From Peribacillus frigoritolerans (GTDB lineage: Bacteria; Bacillota; Bacilli; Bacillales; DSM-1321), in assembly GCF_001636405.1 (NCBI RefSeq), contig NZ_KV440950.1:1883712-1947711 (forward strand): 64,000 bases of DNA, read 5' to 3'. The stretch's first letter is position 1, and each line of letters opens with the position of its first letter. Below are positions 10,245-20,689 of the stretch, in pieces. The position numbers and the translations under genes were made by a program. The notes beneath the pieces are model-generated. The model made no database searches. It was not told where the DNA came from and saw only the letters and a list, made by a program, of their open reading frames with translations.

Positions 10245-10727
10245 TCACTTTTTTCGAACCAAAAAATAAATGCCGATCGCCATCAAGGCAAAGGGCCAAA
10301 ACCTTTCGATGTTCGCGGTGGTTGTTTCAACAAGCCCGAAAGACGTTTTAATTTTATCATAGAATAAGAATGTGATCGAGACGATGAATATGACCAACCC
10401 GTAAAACATTCCAGAATTTGCTTTACGTGCCCGGAGAATAAATCCCAGTGAGATGATTAAAATAAAGATACCTATATCATCCGGCCAAATCTCCAGGTTC
10501 TCGGCGATGTGGAAGTGAGCCCCGAACCCCAGTAAGATGACGCCTGGCAGGATGGACTCATATTCATTACCGCTATATGCCTGAATCAGGAAGGCGGCAC
10601 CGACAATACATAATAAAGTGGGCCAGCTGAAAAAGCCCGGAAAGATTTCAATTTGGGAATGTTCAAGAAAAAAATAGAGCCCGAAACCGATTAAAACGAT
10701 TCCTGGGAAAATACGATGCGTTTTCAT
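10245..10727 (-). CDS. ysxD: Small multipass membrane protein, LiaI/LiaF-like (YsxD position)
   Basis: A 160-residue hydrophobic protein with about seven short hydrophobic segments and glycine-rich turns such as GIVLIGFGLYFFLE and GVILLGFGAHFHI. This is the pattern of the LiaI-LiaF-like transmembrane domain. It is transcribed against its neighbours and shares a bidirectional terminator with engB. A clear AGGAGG sits 7 bases before the ATG. The symbol is given by position (engB, this gene, hemA), not by a confident sequence match. Function is unknown; a membrane role is all the sequence supports. Confidence 0.65.
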   Translation of the reverse strand: MKTHRIFPGIVLIGFGLYFFLEHSQIEIFPGFFSWPTLLCIVGAAFLIQAYSGNEYESILPGVILLGFGAHFHIAENLEIWPDDIGIFILIISLGFILRARKANSGMFYGLVIFIVSITFLFYDKIKTSFGLVETTTANIERFWPFALMAIGIYFLVRKK

Positions 10728-10932
10728 TTTATCCTCCTATGCAATTCGATTACTTGAAGTTTTTTGCCATTTTTGATATGGTACTTTTGTACACAATGTC
10801 GAAATATGTATGTAACTTTACAAATCCCGCTTAGACACCTTTTGTAGCATTGAGGCGTTTTGGCTGTCTTTTCATGGTAGCATACGTTTTCATAAACTGT
10901 TCATATTATTTGCGTGAATCCATTTTAGTACA

Positions 10933-10941
10933 TGGTATAAT
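10933..10941 (+). promoter_or_regulatory. Extended -10 element before hemA
   Basis: TGGTATAAT is a perfect extended -10. The best upstream -35 (TTGCGT, 10910) is spaced 20 bases away, so the element may rely on the TGn motif. I saw no clear PerR box. Confidence 0.45.
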
Positions 10942-10980
10942 TAATTTACATGAAAAATTTTGGGGGTGCAAAACAAAAGG

Positions 10981-12327
10981 ATGCATATTCTAGCGGTTGG
11001 TATAAATTACAAAACTGCCCCTGTAGAAATTCGGGAAAAACTATCGTTTAACGAAGCCGAACTTGCCGAGGCAATGAAAGCTCTTAAAAATAAAAAAAGC
11101 ATCTTGGAAAATATTATTATTTCAACATGCAACAGGACGGAAATCTATGCGGTCGGGGACCAGCTCCATACAAGCAGGTATTATATCAAGGAATTTCTTT
11201 CGGAATGGTTTAACATCGATAAAGAAGAATTTTCTAAATATCTGTTCATTTATGAAGGCGACGGGGCTGTAGAGCATTTATTTTCAGTTACCTGCGGCTT
11301 GAATTCCATGATACTGGGGGAAACTCAGATTTTGGGACAAGTACGTTCAAGCTATTTGTTAGGGCAGAAGGAAGATACGATCGGTACCGTTTTTAACCAT
11401 CTCTTCAAGCAAGCCCTTACATTAGCTAAAAAAGCTCATTCGGAAACCGAAATCAATACCAATGCCGTGTCCGTCAGCTATGCGGCAGTCGAGCTTGCAA
11501 AAAAAATCTTCGGAGGCCTGAACGGCAAGAATGTCTTGATTCTTGGGGCCGGTAAGATGGGTGAGCTTGCCATTCAAAATCTGCATAGCAATGGCGCCGA
11601 CAGCATTACGGTCATTAACCGCACCTTTCAGAAAGCGGTCGACCTGGCTGAGAGATTCAATGGTACGGCCAAACAGCTGCAGGAGCTTCAATGCGCTTTA
11701 GTGGATACCGATATCCTGATTACTTCCACTGGTGCAAAAGATCTTCTTGTAACAAAAGAAATGATGTCATTCGTCAATAAGCTTCGTAAGGGCCGTCCTA
11801 TTTTCATGGTCGATATCGCAGTGCCGCGTGACCTCGATCCAACATTGGCCGAGCTGGAAAATGTCTTCTTGTATGACATTGACGATCTCGAAGGTATCGT
11901 GCAAGCCAATATCGAAGAACGTAAAAAAGCTGCCGAGAAAATAGAAATGATGATCGAATCAGAAATCGTGGACTTCAACCAGTGGATTAATTTACTTGGT
12001 GTGGTTCCCGTCATTTCTTCTTTACGGGAAAAATCCCTATCGATACAAAAGGAAACGATGGAAAGCATCGAAAGAAAGCTTCCGCATTTGAGCGAACGTG
12101 ACAAAAAAGTCCTGAACAAGCATACGAAAAGCATCATCAACCAAATGCTGAAAGATCCGATACTTTATGCAAAAGAGCTGGCAGATGAGCCGAATGCAAA
12201 AGAGCAATTAAATAATTTCGTGAAAATCTTCCATTTAGAGGAATTGATTGAAGACCAGCTGGTTGCGGATGAAAAAGAACGGAACAGCTCCAAGTCATCC
12301 CTATTGAATCCAGTTCCTGTCCAGTAA
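10981..12327 (+). CDS. hemA: Glutamyl-tRNA reductase
   Basis: HemA reduces glutamyl-tRNA(Glu) to glutamate-1-semialdehyde, the first committed step of the C5 heme pathway. The 448-residue product starts [10 protein letters not shown]. The nucleophilic Cys50 lies in STCNRTE, and the substrate-pocket block GLNSMILGE is near residues 107-115. A Rossmann NADPH fold with GAGKMGE is at about 190, and a C-terminal dimerisation helix follows. An in-frame TTG exists at 10960, but it would place the GGGGGTG Shine-Dalgarno sequence inside the gene, so ATG 10981 is preferred. It heads the hem operon. Confidence 0.96.
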   Translation: MHILAVGINYKTAPVEIREKLSFNEAELAEAMKALKNKKSILENIIISTCNRTEIYAVGDQLHTSRYYIKEFLSEWFNIDKEEFSKYLFIYEGDGAVEHLFSVTCGLNSMILGETQILGQVRSSYLLGQKEDTIGTVFNHLFKQALTLAKKAHSETEINTNAVSVSYAAVELAKKIFGGLNGKNVLILGAGKMGELAIQNLHSNGADSITVINRTFQKAVDLAERFNGTAKQLQELQCALVDTDILITSTGAKDLLVTKEMMSFVNKLRKGRPIFMVDIAVPRDLDPTLAELENVFLYDIDDLEGIVQANIEERKKAAEKIEMMIESEIVDFNQWINLLGVVPVISSLREKSLSIQKETMESIERKLPHLSERDKKVLNKHTKSIINQMLKDPILYAKELADEPNAKEQLNNFVKIFHLEELIEDQLVADEKERNSSKSSLLNPVPVQ

Positions 12328-12337
12328 TGAGGTAGAT

Positions 12338-13168
12338 ATGGAATTACTAATGACAAGATTGCATGAAGCCACTGTTTTGCTGTATGCCATCAGTATGCTT
12401 TTATACTTTATTGATTTCCTTAATAATAACCAGAAGGCGAACAGGGTCGCCTTCTGGTTGCTTTCTATTGTTTGGGTGCTGCAAACAATTTTTTTGTTTC
12501 TGTATGTGTTGAAAACGGGAAGGTTCCCGGTATTGACGATTTTTGAAGGATTATATTTTTATGCATGGGTCCTCATATCGCTATCATTGATCATTAACCG
12601 ATTGCTAAGAGTCGATTTTACGGTCTTTTTTACGAATGTATTAGGTTTCATGGTTATGGCCATCCATACCTTTGCACCTGTTCAGATAGAATCTCAAGTG
12701 CTTGCACAGCGCCTGGTTTCAGAGCTATTGCTCATACATATCACTTTTGCGATCCTATCATATGGGGCATTCACGCTTTCTTTCGTTTTTTCAGTTTTAT
12801 ACTTAATTCAATATGATTTATTGAAACGGAAGAAGTGGGGAAAACGCCTGCTTCGACTCGGCGATTTAACAAAGCTCGAGCATATGTCCTATGTCCTCGC
12901 AGTTATAGGTGTTCCATTATTGGTGGTCTCCCTCATCCTGGGGATTCAATGGGCTTATATAAAAGTCCCTGGGGTATCCTGGCTGGACATGAAGATCATC
13001 GGCTCATTTATTTTGCTTATTGCTTACAGTGTGTTTTTATACTTGAAAATTCGGAAACAAATGTATGGAAGGACGCTAGCCTTTCTGAATATTGGATCTT
13101 TCATGATTGTGTTAATTAACTTTTTCCTTTTCGGAAGCCTTTCAACATTCCACTTTTGGAATACATAG
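12338..13168 (+). CDS. hemX: HemX, cytochrome c assembly-type membrane protein
   Basis: HemX is an eight-helix membrane protein of the CcsA/cytochrome c assembly family. In B. subtilis it lowers the amount of HemA. This 276-residue protein has hydrophobic helices spread over its whole length and conserved tryptophans and histidines, for example QWAYIKVPGVSWLD near residue 205. It begins 10 bases after hemA behind GAGGTAG and is followed 9 bases later by hemC, so it lies inside the operon. Its position beside hemA fits feedback control of the first enzyme. Confidence 0.92.
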   Translation: MELLMTRLHEATVLLYAISMLLYFIDFLNNNQKANRVAFWLLSIVWVLQTIFLFLYVLKTGRFPVLTIFEGLYFYAWVLISLSLIINRLLRVDFTVFFTNVLGFMVMAIHTFAPVQIESQVLAQRLVSELLLIHITFAILSYGAFTLSFVFSVLYLIQYDLLKRKKWGKRLLRLGDLTKLEHMSYVLAVIGVPLLVVSLILGIQWAYIKVPGVSWLDMKIIGSFILLIAYSVFLYLKIRKQMYGRTLAFLNIGSFMIVLINFFLFGSLSTFHFWNT

Positions 13169-13177
13169 GAGGAAACT

Positions 13178-14110
13178 ATGAGAAAAATAATTGTCGGTTC
13201 AAGACGTAGTAAATTAGCGATCACCCAAACGAACTGGGTGATCGATCAACTTAAAGGACTTGGGGTCCCATACGAGTTCGAGGTGAAGGAAATTGTCACA
13301 AAGGGTGACCAAATCCTTGATGTAACACTTTCCAAGGTCGGCGGAAAGGGCTTATTCGTTAAAGAAATCGAACAAGCGATGCTGGATAAAGAAATTGATA
13401 TGGCCGTACATAGTATGAAGGATATGCCGGCAGTGCTGCCTCAAGGTTTGACGATCGGCTGCATACCACCGAGGGAGGACCATCGGGATGCCTTGATTTC
13501 AAAGAACCATGAAACCCTTTCCGAACTGAAGCCCGGTTCCATCATAGGTACAAGCAGCTTGCGGCGTGGCGCGCAAATTTTGGCTAGAAGGCCGGACCTT
13601 GAAATTAAATGGATTCGCGGGAATATCGATACCCGTCTGAATAAGCTGAAAACGGAAGATTATGATGCTATCATTTTAGCGGCAGCCGGACTATCAAGAA
13701 TGGGTTGGGAGCAGGACATCGTAACGGAATTTTTAGATGAAGATATTTGCATTCCGGCAGTTGGACAAGGAGCTCTTTCCATTGAATGCCGTGAAGACGA
13801 CAAAGAACTGCTGGCGGAACTTGCGAAATTGACCTGTGAAACAACGAAAAGGACGGTTGAAGCGGAACGTGCCTTTTTGGATAAAATGGAAGGCGGATGC
13901 CAGGTGCCAATTGCTGGATTTGCGGTGGCAAAAGATAATGGATCCGTTTCCTTGACGGCTTTGGTCGCTGCCCCGGATGGAAAGGTGATATATAAAGAAA
14001 TGGTTGAAGGTGCTGATCCCGAGGCGGTTGGGCATGCCGCTGCCAAACAGATTAGCGAAATGGGCGGTAAAGAACTGATCGATCGCGTTAAAGAAGAGCT
14101 TGATCAGTAA
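13178..14110 (+). CDS. hemC: Hydroxymethylbilane synthase (porphobilinogen deaminase)
   Basis: HemC joins four porphobilinogens into hydroxymethylbilane. The 310-residue protein begins with the [13 protein letters not shown] block typical of the family. It carries AVHSMKD near residue 80 with the catalytic-region Asp, and the dipyrromethane cofactor attachment Cys241 in [10 protein letters not shown]. Its ribosome-binding site AGGAGG precedes ATG. The stop overlaps the start of hemD by one base (TAATG), indicating coupling. Confidence 0.97.
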   Translation: MRKIIVGSRRSKLAITQTNWVIDQLKGLGVPYEFEVKEIVTKGDQILDVTLSKVGGKGLFVKEIEQAMLDKEIDMAVHSMKDMPAVLPQGLTIGCIPPREDHRDALISKNHETLSELKPGSIIGTSSLRRGAQILARRPDLEIKWIRGNIDTRLNKLKTEDYDAIILAAAGLSRMGWEQDIVTEFLDEDICIPAVGQGALSIECREDDKELLAELAKLTCETTKRTVEAERAFLDKMEGGCQVPIAGFAVAKDNGSVSLTALVAAPDGKVIYKEMVEGADPEAVGHAAAKQISEMGGKELIDRVKEELDQ

Positions 14111-14907
14111 TGAAGCCAGTTCAACCTCTTAAGGATTATCAGGTATTGATCACCAGAGGGAAAGGACAGGCAGATGGTTTAAAAGAGTCGATCGAAAAAA
14201 ATGGCGGAACGCCGCTTCTTGTGCCATTGCTTGAGTTCACCCTTCCAGATCATATGGAAGATGTGCAACAGCGGTTTGAAGAGCTGCTCACATATGACTG
14301 GATCATTCTGACCAGTCAAAATGGAGTGGATTTCTTCTTTAAGCTTCTAGGAAACCAGCCTTTGAAGCTTCCGAAAATAGCCGTAATCGGCTCCAAAACA
14401 GAAGCGGCCCTGAAACGGCATGGATATAAGGCGGATTTCGTTCCAGCTCAGTTTGTTGCCGAAGGGTTCGTGGCGGAGTTCAATACCCTGCTTGATCCGG
14501 GGGCCCGCGTGTTGCTTGCAAAAGGAAATCTCGCAAGGGCGGTTATTGCGGAGGCGATCAATGAAGCTGGAGCAATCTGTGATGAAGTGATAATTTATCA
14601 TACAGTGCTTCCCCGAAGCAGTGAAAAAAAACTGGTGCAGCTTATAAAGAACCATGAAATCGACATCATGACCTTTACGAGTTCATCGACGGTCAATCAT
14701 TTTTTACAGATCATGAAAAGCCATGAATTGGATACATACATAGACCGGATCATCATCGCCTGCATCGGGCCGATTGCCGCTAAAACGGCTGAAAAACATG
14801 GGCTATCCGTCGATGTCTGTCCAGATGTTTATACGACGGATGCCATGGTTGCGGAGTTAATACGCTTTATCTTGAAAAGAAATAAAAAGGGAGGAACTTT
14901 CAAATGA
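14110..14907 (+). CDS. hemD: Uroporphyrinogen-III synthase
   Basis: HemD closes hydroxymethylbilane with inversion of ring D to give uroporphyrinogen III. The 265-residue protein shows the loosely conserved two-domain fold. [10 protein letters not shown] is near residue 65, [10 protein letters not shown] near residue 190 and [14 protein letters not shown] near residue 218. Sequence conservation in this family is low, but the position between hemC and hemB makes the call safe. It overlaps hemC by one base and hemB by four. Confidence 0.95.
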   Translation: MKPVQPLKDYQVLITRGKGQADGLKESIEKNGGTPLLVPLLEFTLPDHMEDVQQRFEELLTYDWIILTSQNGVDFFFKLLGNQPLKLPKIAVIGSKTEAALKRHGYKADFVPAQFVAEGFVAEFNTLLDPGARVLLAKGNLARAVIAEAINEAGAICDEVIIYHTVLPRSSEKKLVQLIKNHEIDIMTFTSSSTVNHFLQIMKSHELDTYIDRIIIACIGPIAAKTAEKHGLSVDVCPDVYTTDAMVAELIRFILKRNKKGGTFK

Positions 14908-15896
14908 AAAACATTCCATTCAATCGCCACCGCGGCTTGCGTGCAAGTGCTGGCATGAGGGCTTTAGTCCGTGAAACACAATTGCATAAAGAGGATTTGA
15001 TTTATCCGATCTTCGTCATCGACGGGGAAAATGTGAAAAATGAAATCAACTCCATGCCAGGTATCTATCAGCTATCCATGGATAATCTGGGTGCCGAAAT
15101 GGATGAAGTCGTGAGTCTGGGCATTAAATCAGTCATTTTATTCGGTGTCCCTTTTGATCATGATAAAGACGAACAGGGAACAGGGGCATTTCATCACAAC
15201 GGACTAGTGCAAGAAGCAACGCGGTTTATTAAAAAACAATATCCTGAAGTTATTGTCATAGCGGATACCTGCCTTTGCGAGTATACAAGCCATGGCCATT
15301 GCGGGGTCGTTGAAGGGGAAAAAATCCTTAATGACGCTTCTCTTGACCTTCTTGCCAAAACGGCAATCAGCCAGGCTGAGGCCGGAGCAGACATCATTGC
15401 GCCTTCCAATATGATGGACGGTTTCGTTGCGGCCATCCGTGCAGGTCTGGATGAAGCGGGTTATGAAGATATTCCGATCATGTCCTATGCGGTGAAATAT
15501 GCTTCGGCTTTTTACGGTCCATTCCGTGATGCCGCGAATGGTGCGCCGCAATTTGGCGACAGGAAAACTTACCAAATGGATCCCGCCAATCGCCTGGAAG
15601 CATTTCGTGAAGCTGAATCCGATGTTGCTGAAGGTGCGGACTTCCTAATCGTGAAACCAGCCCTTTCCTACATGGACATCATCAGGGACGTTAAGAATAA
15701 CTTTAATCTTCCGATCGTTTCCTATAATGTCAGCGGTGAATATTCAATGGTCAAAGCTGCTGCCCAAAACGGCTGGATTGATGAAAAAGCGATAGTGATG
15801 GAAATGCTGACAGGCTTGAAACGCGCAGGTTCCGACTTGATCATCACGTATTTTTCAAAAGAGGTAGCACGCTGGATAAACGAAGATAATCAATGA
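14904..15896 (+). CDS. hemB: Delta-aminolevulinic acid dehydratase (porphobilinogen synthase)
   Basis: HemB condenses two 5-aminolevulinates into porphobilinogen. The 330-residue protein carries the zinc-type cysteine cluster Cys123, Cys125 and Cys133 in [13 protein letters not shown]. The two active-site lysines are Lys198 (AVKYAS) and Lys251 ([10 protein letters not shown]), the second forming the Schiff base. The start overlaps the hemD stop, and a GGGAGG ribosome-binding site lies inside the end of hemD. The cysteine triad predicts a zinc-dependent enzyme rather than the magnesium-only type. Confidence 0.97.
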   Translation: MKNIPFNRHRGLRASAGMRALVRETQLHKEDLIYPIFVIDGENVKNEINSMPGIYQLSMDNLGAEMDEVVSLGIKSVILFGVPFDHDKDEQGTGAFHHNGLVQEATRFIKKQYPEVIVIADTCLCEYTSHGHCGVVEGEKILNDASLDLLAKTAISQAEAGADIIAPSNMMDGFVAAIRAGLDEAGYEDIPIMSYAVKYASAFYGPFRDAANGAPQFGDRKTYQMDPANRLEAFREAESDVAEGADFLIVKPALSYMDIIRDVKNNFNLPIVSYNVSGEYSMVKAAAQNGWIDEKAIVMEMLTGLKRAGSDLIITYFSKEVARWINEDNQ

Positions 15897-15936
15897 TAAA
15901 AAAATATAACCTGTAATGGAAAAAGGGGATTGAATC

Positions 15937-17226
15937 ATGCGGTCATATGAAAAATCGAAAAAAGCTTTTGCCGAAGCAAAAAATTTGATGCCAGGCGGCG
16001 TGAACAGCCCGGTACGTGCCTTCAAATCTGTGGACATGGATCCCATTTTCATGGAGCGTGGAAAAGGCTCGAAAATGTATGATATCGATGGAAATGAATA
16101 TATCGACTATGTTCTTTCATGGGGACCGCTCATCCTGGGTCACACGAATGACCGTGTCGTGGAATCATTGAAAAAAGTAGCGGAGTCAGGTACAAGCTTT
16201 GGAACCTCTACACTGATTGAGAATGAACTGGCCAAGCTGGTCATGGAACGGGTGCCTTCGATTGAAATGATCCGGATGGTATCATCAGGAACCGAAGCGA
16301 CGATGAGTGCGCTAAGGCTGGCACGAGGCATTACAGGCCGTGATAAAATCCTGAAATTCGAAGGTTCCTATCATGGCCATGGCGATTCATTGCTGATCAA
16401 AGCGGGTTCCGGCGTTGCAACATTAGGTTTACCGGATAGCCCTGGTGTACCGGAAGGCATTGCAAAAAATACGATTACCGTAGCATATAATGATCTTGCT
16501 GCAACCAAATATGCGTTTGAACAATTTGGTGAAGACATCGCCTGTATCATCGTAGAACCTGTTGCAGGGAACATGGGCGTGGTTCCGCCACAACCTGGTT
16601 TCCTCGAAGGCTTACGTGAAGTGACGACCCAATACGGAGCTCTATTGATCTTTGACGAAGTCATGACAGGGTTCCGTGTCGGCTATAATTGTGCACAAGG
16701 CTATTTTGGCATCGTACCTGACCTGACTTGCCTTGGGAAAGTAATTGGCGGCGGCTTGCCTGTCGGAGCATTCGGAGGCAAGCGCGAATTCATGGAACAA
16801 ATTGCCCCGAGTGGGACAATCTATCAAGCGGGAACATTGTCCGGTAACCCTCTTGCCATGACGGCCGGCTTTGAGACGCTGAGCCAATTGACTCCAGAAT
16901 CTTATGATGAGTTCACCCGAAAAGGGGATATGCTCGAAAAAGGAATTGGAGCGGCAGCGGATAAGTACGGTGTTCCCCATACATTCAACCGTGCCGGCTC
17001 CATGATTGGACTTTTCTTTACTAATGAAGATGTCGTAAACTATGATACAGCAAAAACATCCGATTTAGAGTTCTTTGCTTCCTACTATAGGGAAATGGCG
17101 AATCAAGGCATCTACTTGCCGCCGTCACAGTTTGAAGGGTTATTCCTTTCCACTGCACATAGTGATGAAGATATCGAAAAAACCATTGCTGCGGCAGAAC
17201 AGGCTTTTGCCAAATTAAAAAAATGA
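15937..17226 (+). CDS. hemL: Glutamate-1-semialdehyde 2,1-aminomutase
   Basis: HemL converts glutamate-1-semialdehyde to 5-aminolevulinate with a pyridoxamine/PLP cofactor. The 429-residue class-III aminotransferase has the family opening [27 protein letters not shown] is near residue 112, the DEVMTGFR metal-free PLP pocket is near 240, and the PLP lysine Lys268 lies in [11 protein letters not shown]. It is the last gene of the hem operon, 40 bases after hemB, with a strong terminator downstream. It supplies the substrate for hemB from the product of hemA. Confidence 0.97.
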   Translation: MRSYEKSKKAFAEAKNLMPGGVNSPVRAFKSVDMDPIFMERGKGSKMYDIDGNEYIDYVLSWGPLILGHTNDRVVESLKKVAESGTSFGTSTLIENELAKLVMERVPSIEMIRMVSSGTEATMSALRLARGITGRDKILKFEGSYHGHGDSLLIKAGSGVATLGLPDSPGVPEGIAKNTITVAYNDLAATKYAFEQFGEDIACIIVEPVAGNMGVVPPQPGFLEGLREVTTQYGALLIFDEVMTGFRVGYNCAQGYFGIVPDLTCLGKVIGGGLPVGAFGGKREFMEQIAPSGTIYQAGTLSGNPLAMTAGFETLSQLTPESYDEFTRKGDMLEKGIGAAADKYGVPHTFNRAGSMIGLFFTNEDVVNYDTAKTSDLEFFASYYREMANQGIYLPPSQFEGLFLSTAHSDEDIEKTIAAAEQAFAKLKK

Positions 17227-17271
17227 TTCAAGGCTTCATGAGCTACCGCGATATTCGATAATGATAAATTT

Positions 17272-17326
17272 GAACTGGCTGCCATTTTTCCAAAAACTTT
17301 TGGAGAAAGGCAGCCAGTTTTTTTGA
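17272..17326 (+). terminator. Terminator of the hem operon
   Basis: AACTGGCTGCC (17272-17282) pairs with GGCAGCCAGTT (17309-17319), followed by a T-run. The loop contains a second small hairpin (CCAAAA / TTTTGG). The following 310 bases to spoVID hold no gene that I can support. Confidence 0.88.
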
Positions 17327-17636
17327 ATTCAATCCGTATGTGTAAGAACCGAATTTAACGTTCACGGCCGAATTATTTGGAGGTAGATCTAAATAATTGG
17401 TAGAAAGCAGAATTAATAGGCTGTTGAGAATTAATATGGCGGTATAACCGAGCGGGTTTTTCAATCTGATTGTATTCCCGCTTGATTTAGCCTGAAAATT
17501 GAACCCCCTTCTATTAAAAGGTTCAGGGAATATCTAAGAAGCGCTGCAAATGAAATTAAGGAATAAACAGCTTCCTTCCTTCATAGATTGATATTGGTAT
17601 AGGTACCGTTTCATGAAGCTGAAAGGAGGAGTTGTC

Positions 17637-19037
17637 TTGTCGCAAGAAAATGAATCGTATTTACGATTTTCTTTAGAGGAATCCGTTTGGTTTCAGAAGG
17701 GACAGGAAGTGGCTGAGCTATATTCGATTTCCCTTGATCCAAATGTGTCGATTCAAGAAAGTGATCAATATGTTTTTATACGAGGCTCGTTGGATTTAAG
17801 CGGTGAATACAAAGACTCGCAAAATGGTGAAGAAGAGGAGTTTTCGCAGACCTTTTTGCCAAAAGCTGTTCAAAAGGTCGAGAGGCATCCCAATGGACTT
17901 AATGAGTTCACACACCGTTTTCCGGTTGATATAACGATTCCGAATAATCGGATTGCCTCTTTGGATGAGGTTGATGTCTCGATTCAAAGCTTTGATTATG
18001 CCATGCCAGAGCATAACTGCTTGAAATTGCAGGCGGACCTTTTGATAACCGGAATCTATAATGATTCATATGTGGAAGAACGGTTTGATACTGAGCAGGA
18101 AGTTGGGGAAACGGAGGATCAGGAAGAAACGGATGGGGAAAATGAGTCATACATTCCTTATGCAGCTGCAGTGCCGCCAATCCCGGATTTTCAGCCCGTT
18201 TTCCGTGATGAGGAGGAAGAAGAGTTATACGCCCCTTTTTCTGCAGAGTCAAAACGGGTTTCTGAAGCAAATGAAGAAGAAGAAGAGGAACCGATTTATT
18301 TAAGCGATCAGCATAATGCTCCCGTTTTTGAAATCCCGGTTTCACCATATCCTGAAGAGGAGGAATGGGAAACGGAAGTGCATAGACAGGAAGAAGCTCA
18401 AGCTGTAGAGGAAGAAGTAATTGGTGATCCGCCTGACTCCTCGGAAAAGGTACCTTTCATGGGAGAGGCAAAATTGGAGGAAGAACCAAGCAGGCAGGAT
18501 TCCTTGGAGATTCCTAGAGTGACATTTATAGAAGAAGTAGAGGAAGAACCAAGTCAAGCAACCGATCATCAAAGTAGCCCAGTTTTAAATGTAGAAACCG
18601 AGGATGTCATCCGGCAGGAAGACGATGCCGTTACAGCGGGTCCTATCCTTAATGAGAATGTGAAGGTGGAGCAGGAAGAGGAATCCAATTCATCCATAAG
18701 CGATCTATTCAAAAAGAGGGAAAGACCTGCGCCTCCGGCTAAGGAAGGTAAGAATTTCAAAGGCAGGAAACAAGCAGCGGAACGTGATGAAAAAGATACG
18801 GCCGATCATGATGAAAAGCAGCTTTCCATCATGGATTTATTCGGACGGAAACAAGAAGAAGAACTGGTAAGGATGAAGGTTTGCATTGTTCAGCAAGGGG
18901 AAACGCTTGATGACTTGGCTCAGCGATATGATGTTACGGTTCAATCGATCCTTTTCAGCAATGAATTGGAGTCGAATCAGAACGTCCATGAAGGGCAAGT
19001 CATTTATATACCGAAGGCGGTTGCGTATAAGAATTGA
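17637..19037 (+). CDS. spoVID: Spore coat morphogenetic protein SpoVID
   Basis: SpoVID is needed for the coat to wrap around the forespore. It binds SpoIVA and SafA. The N-terminal region (residues about 5-150) matches the SpoVID beta domain, with RFSLEESVWFQKGQEV near the start. The middle (about 165-395) is a very acidic, low-complexity Glu-rich stretch. The last 50 residues form a LysM domain (QQGETLDDLAQRYDVT). An in-frame ATG lies at 17613, but AAAGGAGG at 17622-17629 followed after seven bases by TTG 17637 is the better start, giving 466 residues. No strong sigma-E promoter was found. Confidence 0.93.
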   Translation: MSQENESYLRFSLEESVWFQKGQEVAELYSISLDPNVSIQESDQYVFIRGSLDLSGEYKDSQNGEEEEFSQTFLPKAVQKVERHPNGLNEFTHRFPVDITIPNNRIASLDEVDVSIQSFDYAMPEHNCLKLQADLLITGIYNDSYVEERFDTEQEVGETEDQEETDGENESYIPYAAAVPPIPDFQPVFRDEEEEELYAPFSAESKRVSEANEEEEEEPIYLSDQHNAPVFEIPVSPYPEEEEWETEVHRQEEAQAVEEEVIGDPPDSSEKVPFMGEAKLEEEPSRQDSLEIPRVTFIEEVEEEPSQATDHQSSPVLNVETEDVIRQEDDAVTAGPILNENVKVEQEEESNSSISDLFKKRERPAPPAKEGKNFKGRKQAAERDEKDTADHDEKQLSIMDLFGRKQEEELVRMKVCIVQQGETLDDLAQRYDVTVQSILFSNELESNQNVHEGQVIYIPKAVAYKN

Positions 19038-19040
19038 CCG

Positions 19041-19080
19041 GAACAGAGAGCAGGGCATATGCTCTGCTCCTGTTTTTTAA
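19041..19080 (+). terminator. Hairpin between spoVID and ysxE
   Basis: AACAGAGAGCAG pairs with CTCTGCTCCTGTT around a GGCATATG loop and ends in six T. It may be an attenuating rather than a full stop between two coat genes. Confidence 0.7.
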
Positions 19081-19123
19081 ATGCTAGAGGAAGCGGATTG
19101 TTTAGTTTTTTTAGAGAAAGTGA

Positions 19124-20203
19124 GTGAGTCTCGTGAGGGAAAACGAGAATCAGCAGCCTGCCAATCGGGATCGGGACACGGAGACCGTATTGAAGGAATA
19201 TGCCATGTATGTACAATATATTGAGGACTTCGGGCGTGTAAAAAAAGTATACAGTGATCGCGGTACATTTGCCTTGAAATCCATGTCACCGCATAACGGC
19301 ATTGATTTTATCAAAAATGTTCAAAAACTGTACCATCGCGGCTATAATCGAATCGTTCCCATTTATCAAACGATGGATCAGCGTTACGCCGTTCTTCATA
19401 ATGGACGTTTGTATTACCTGATGCCCTGGCTCAATGATGAAAGGGACGGGGAGCGCGATGAAAAGCATAAGCAATTGTTCAGGGAGCTTGCTCGCATGCA
19501 TACACTTTCCGTTAAGGAAATACAAGTGGATATTGAGGAACGGGAAGCCCATTATGAGCGGACGCTTGATGCCTGGAATAACGAAAAGGAATTTATAGAA
19601 GAGTATATTGTCAGCTGTGAAAAGAAGTGGTATATGTCTCCATTCGAACTGACGGTTTGTTCTTTCTACACTGATATTTCACAGGCGCTGAAGTACTCGA
19701 TCAAGAAGTTTGAAACCTGGTATGAAAAAACGAAGGATAGTGAAAAGGTTCGAACCGTGGTAACGCACGGAAAGGTTTCTTTGAAGCATTTCGTTTATGA
19801 TGAACGGGGATATGGCTACTTCATCAATTTTGAGAATTCGAATACGGCTCCGCCGCATTTCGATTTACTGCCATTTCTCGTTAAATCGGCCAGGACCTAT
19901 CCTGTCCAATGCGATGACTGTGTTGACTGGCTATATAACTATTTTCGTTATTTTCCGTTAAAAGAAGAAGAATTATTGCTCATGCAAAGTTATCTGGCAT
20001 TCCCTGGATCAGCTTTGGAATTAGTGAAGGGTTATTCCGATGGCAGGAGCCATCGTTCAGAGCTTGATAATGTCACACAACTTCAGAGGCAATTTTGGCT
20101 TTTGAAAAATATTGAATATATGGTGATGAGAATCGAAGAAATCGAACAGAAGAAAAAGGCCGCTGCCGAGGCTGCCAACGAAGAACAATCACCCCCAAGC
20201 TAA
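19124..20203 (+). CDS. ysxE: CotS-family spore coat protein YsxE, kinase-like
   Basis: A 359-residue member of the CotS/YsxE family, which has the aminoglycoside-phosphotransferase fold and is associated with the spore coat. The N-lobe (residues about 15-100) looks like a kinase nucleotide lobe (YSDRGTFALKSM). The expected HxDxxxxN catalytic loop reads HGKVSLKH near residue 210, with Lys for Asp and His for Asn. The DFG-equivalent reads NFEN. It is therefore probably a pseudokinase. GTG 19124 is the chosen start; GTG 19133 is an alternative. It follows spoVID as in B. subtilis. Confidence 0.87.
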   Translation: MSLVRENENQQPANRDRDTETVLKEYAMYVQYIEDFGRVKKVYSDRGTFALKSMSPHNGIDFIKNVQKLYHRGYNRIVPIYQTMDQRYAVLHNGRLYYLMPWLNDERDGERDEKHKQLFRELARMHTLSVKEIQVDIEEREAHYERTLDAWNNEKEFIEEYIVSCEKKWYMSPFELTVCSFYTDISQALKYSIKKFETWYEKTKDSEKVRTVVTHGKVSLKHFVYDERGYGYFINFENSNTAPPHFDLLPFLVKSARTYPVQCDDCVDWLYNYFRYFPLKEEELLLMQSYLAFPGSALELVKGYSDGRSHRSELDNVTQLQRQFWLLKNIEYMVMRIEEIEQKKKAAAEAANEEQSPPS

Positions 20204-20205
20204 AT

Positions 20206-20244
20206 ATACATGATTGGATCATCTCCAGTCATGTATATTTTTTT
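20206..20244 (+). terminator. Terminator after ysxE
   Basis: AATATACATGA pairs with TCATGTATATT around a 15-base loop and ends in a T-run. It lies between converging genes. Confidence 0.85.
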
Positions 20245-20259
20245 GCTGTAAGGGAATAA

Positions 20260-20451
20260 TTAAATCCATTCGAAATACAAAGACATGGCCAGGAAAATAA
20301 ACGCGATAAGCAGGAGCATATCGAAAAAAGTCGGGAAAATCAGCGTACGTAATCCTTGGAATACGATAAAGGGGACGATGAACTGCTGGCAGACACCGCG
20401 GAATTTTTTCACCCAAGGCGGTAAAGTATAGGGAGTATATCTTCGCTTCAT
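20260..20451 (-). CDS. Small membrane protein, 63 residues
   Basis: The product begins MKRRYTPYTLPPWVKKF, a basic proline-rich head, followed by two hydrophobic segments (about residues 20-38 and 43-60). Minus strand, with a clear AAGGAAGG about 8 bases before ATG. Small proteins of this shape occur between ysxE and valS in related genomes (B. subtilis yszA may be the counterpart), but I do not recognise the sequence well enough to name it. The function is unknown. The good ribosome-binding site and the shared terminator support it as a real gene. Confidence 0.65.
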   Translation of the reverse strand: MKRRYTPYTLPPWVKKFRGVCQQFIVPFIVFQGLRTLIFPTFFDMLLLIAFIFLAMSLYFEWI

Positions 20452-20609
20452 ATTATTACCTTCCTTTTTAGGACTTCTTATATTCTATGGGTGGGCAGTG
20501 AAAAAGGTGAAACAGCCGTCACATTCACTGTTCCTGGAGGATAAAATAAAGAAAATGAACTTGAATGCATCAAATGGGATGATTCCTGAGAAAGTAAGCG
20601 AAAAGATGA

Positions 20610-20639
20610 TTGACTGGAGCCCCATGTTTTTTGTACTAT
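20610..20639 (+). promoter_or_regulatory. Candidate promoter of valS
   Basis: TTGACT (20610-20615) and TACTAT (20634-20639) with an 18-base spacer, placed just ahead of the T-box leader. Confidence 0.4.
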
Positions 20640-20689
20640 ATACTATATGCATTCAATGTTTTTACATATGAATATAAATCAATGCAAAG

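Noticed and set aside
17243-17464. 73-codon minus-strand frame between hemL and spoVID
   Set aside because: It includes the hem terminator hairpin and has no ribosome-binding site or similarity I recognise.
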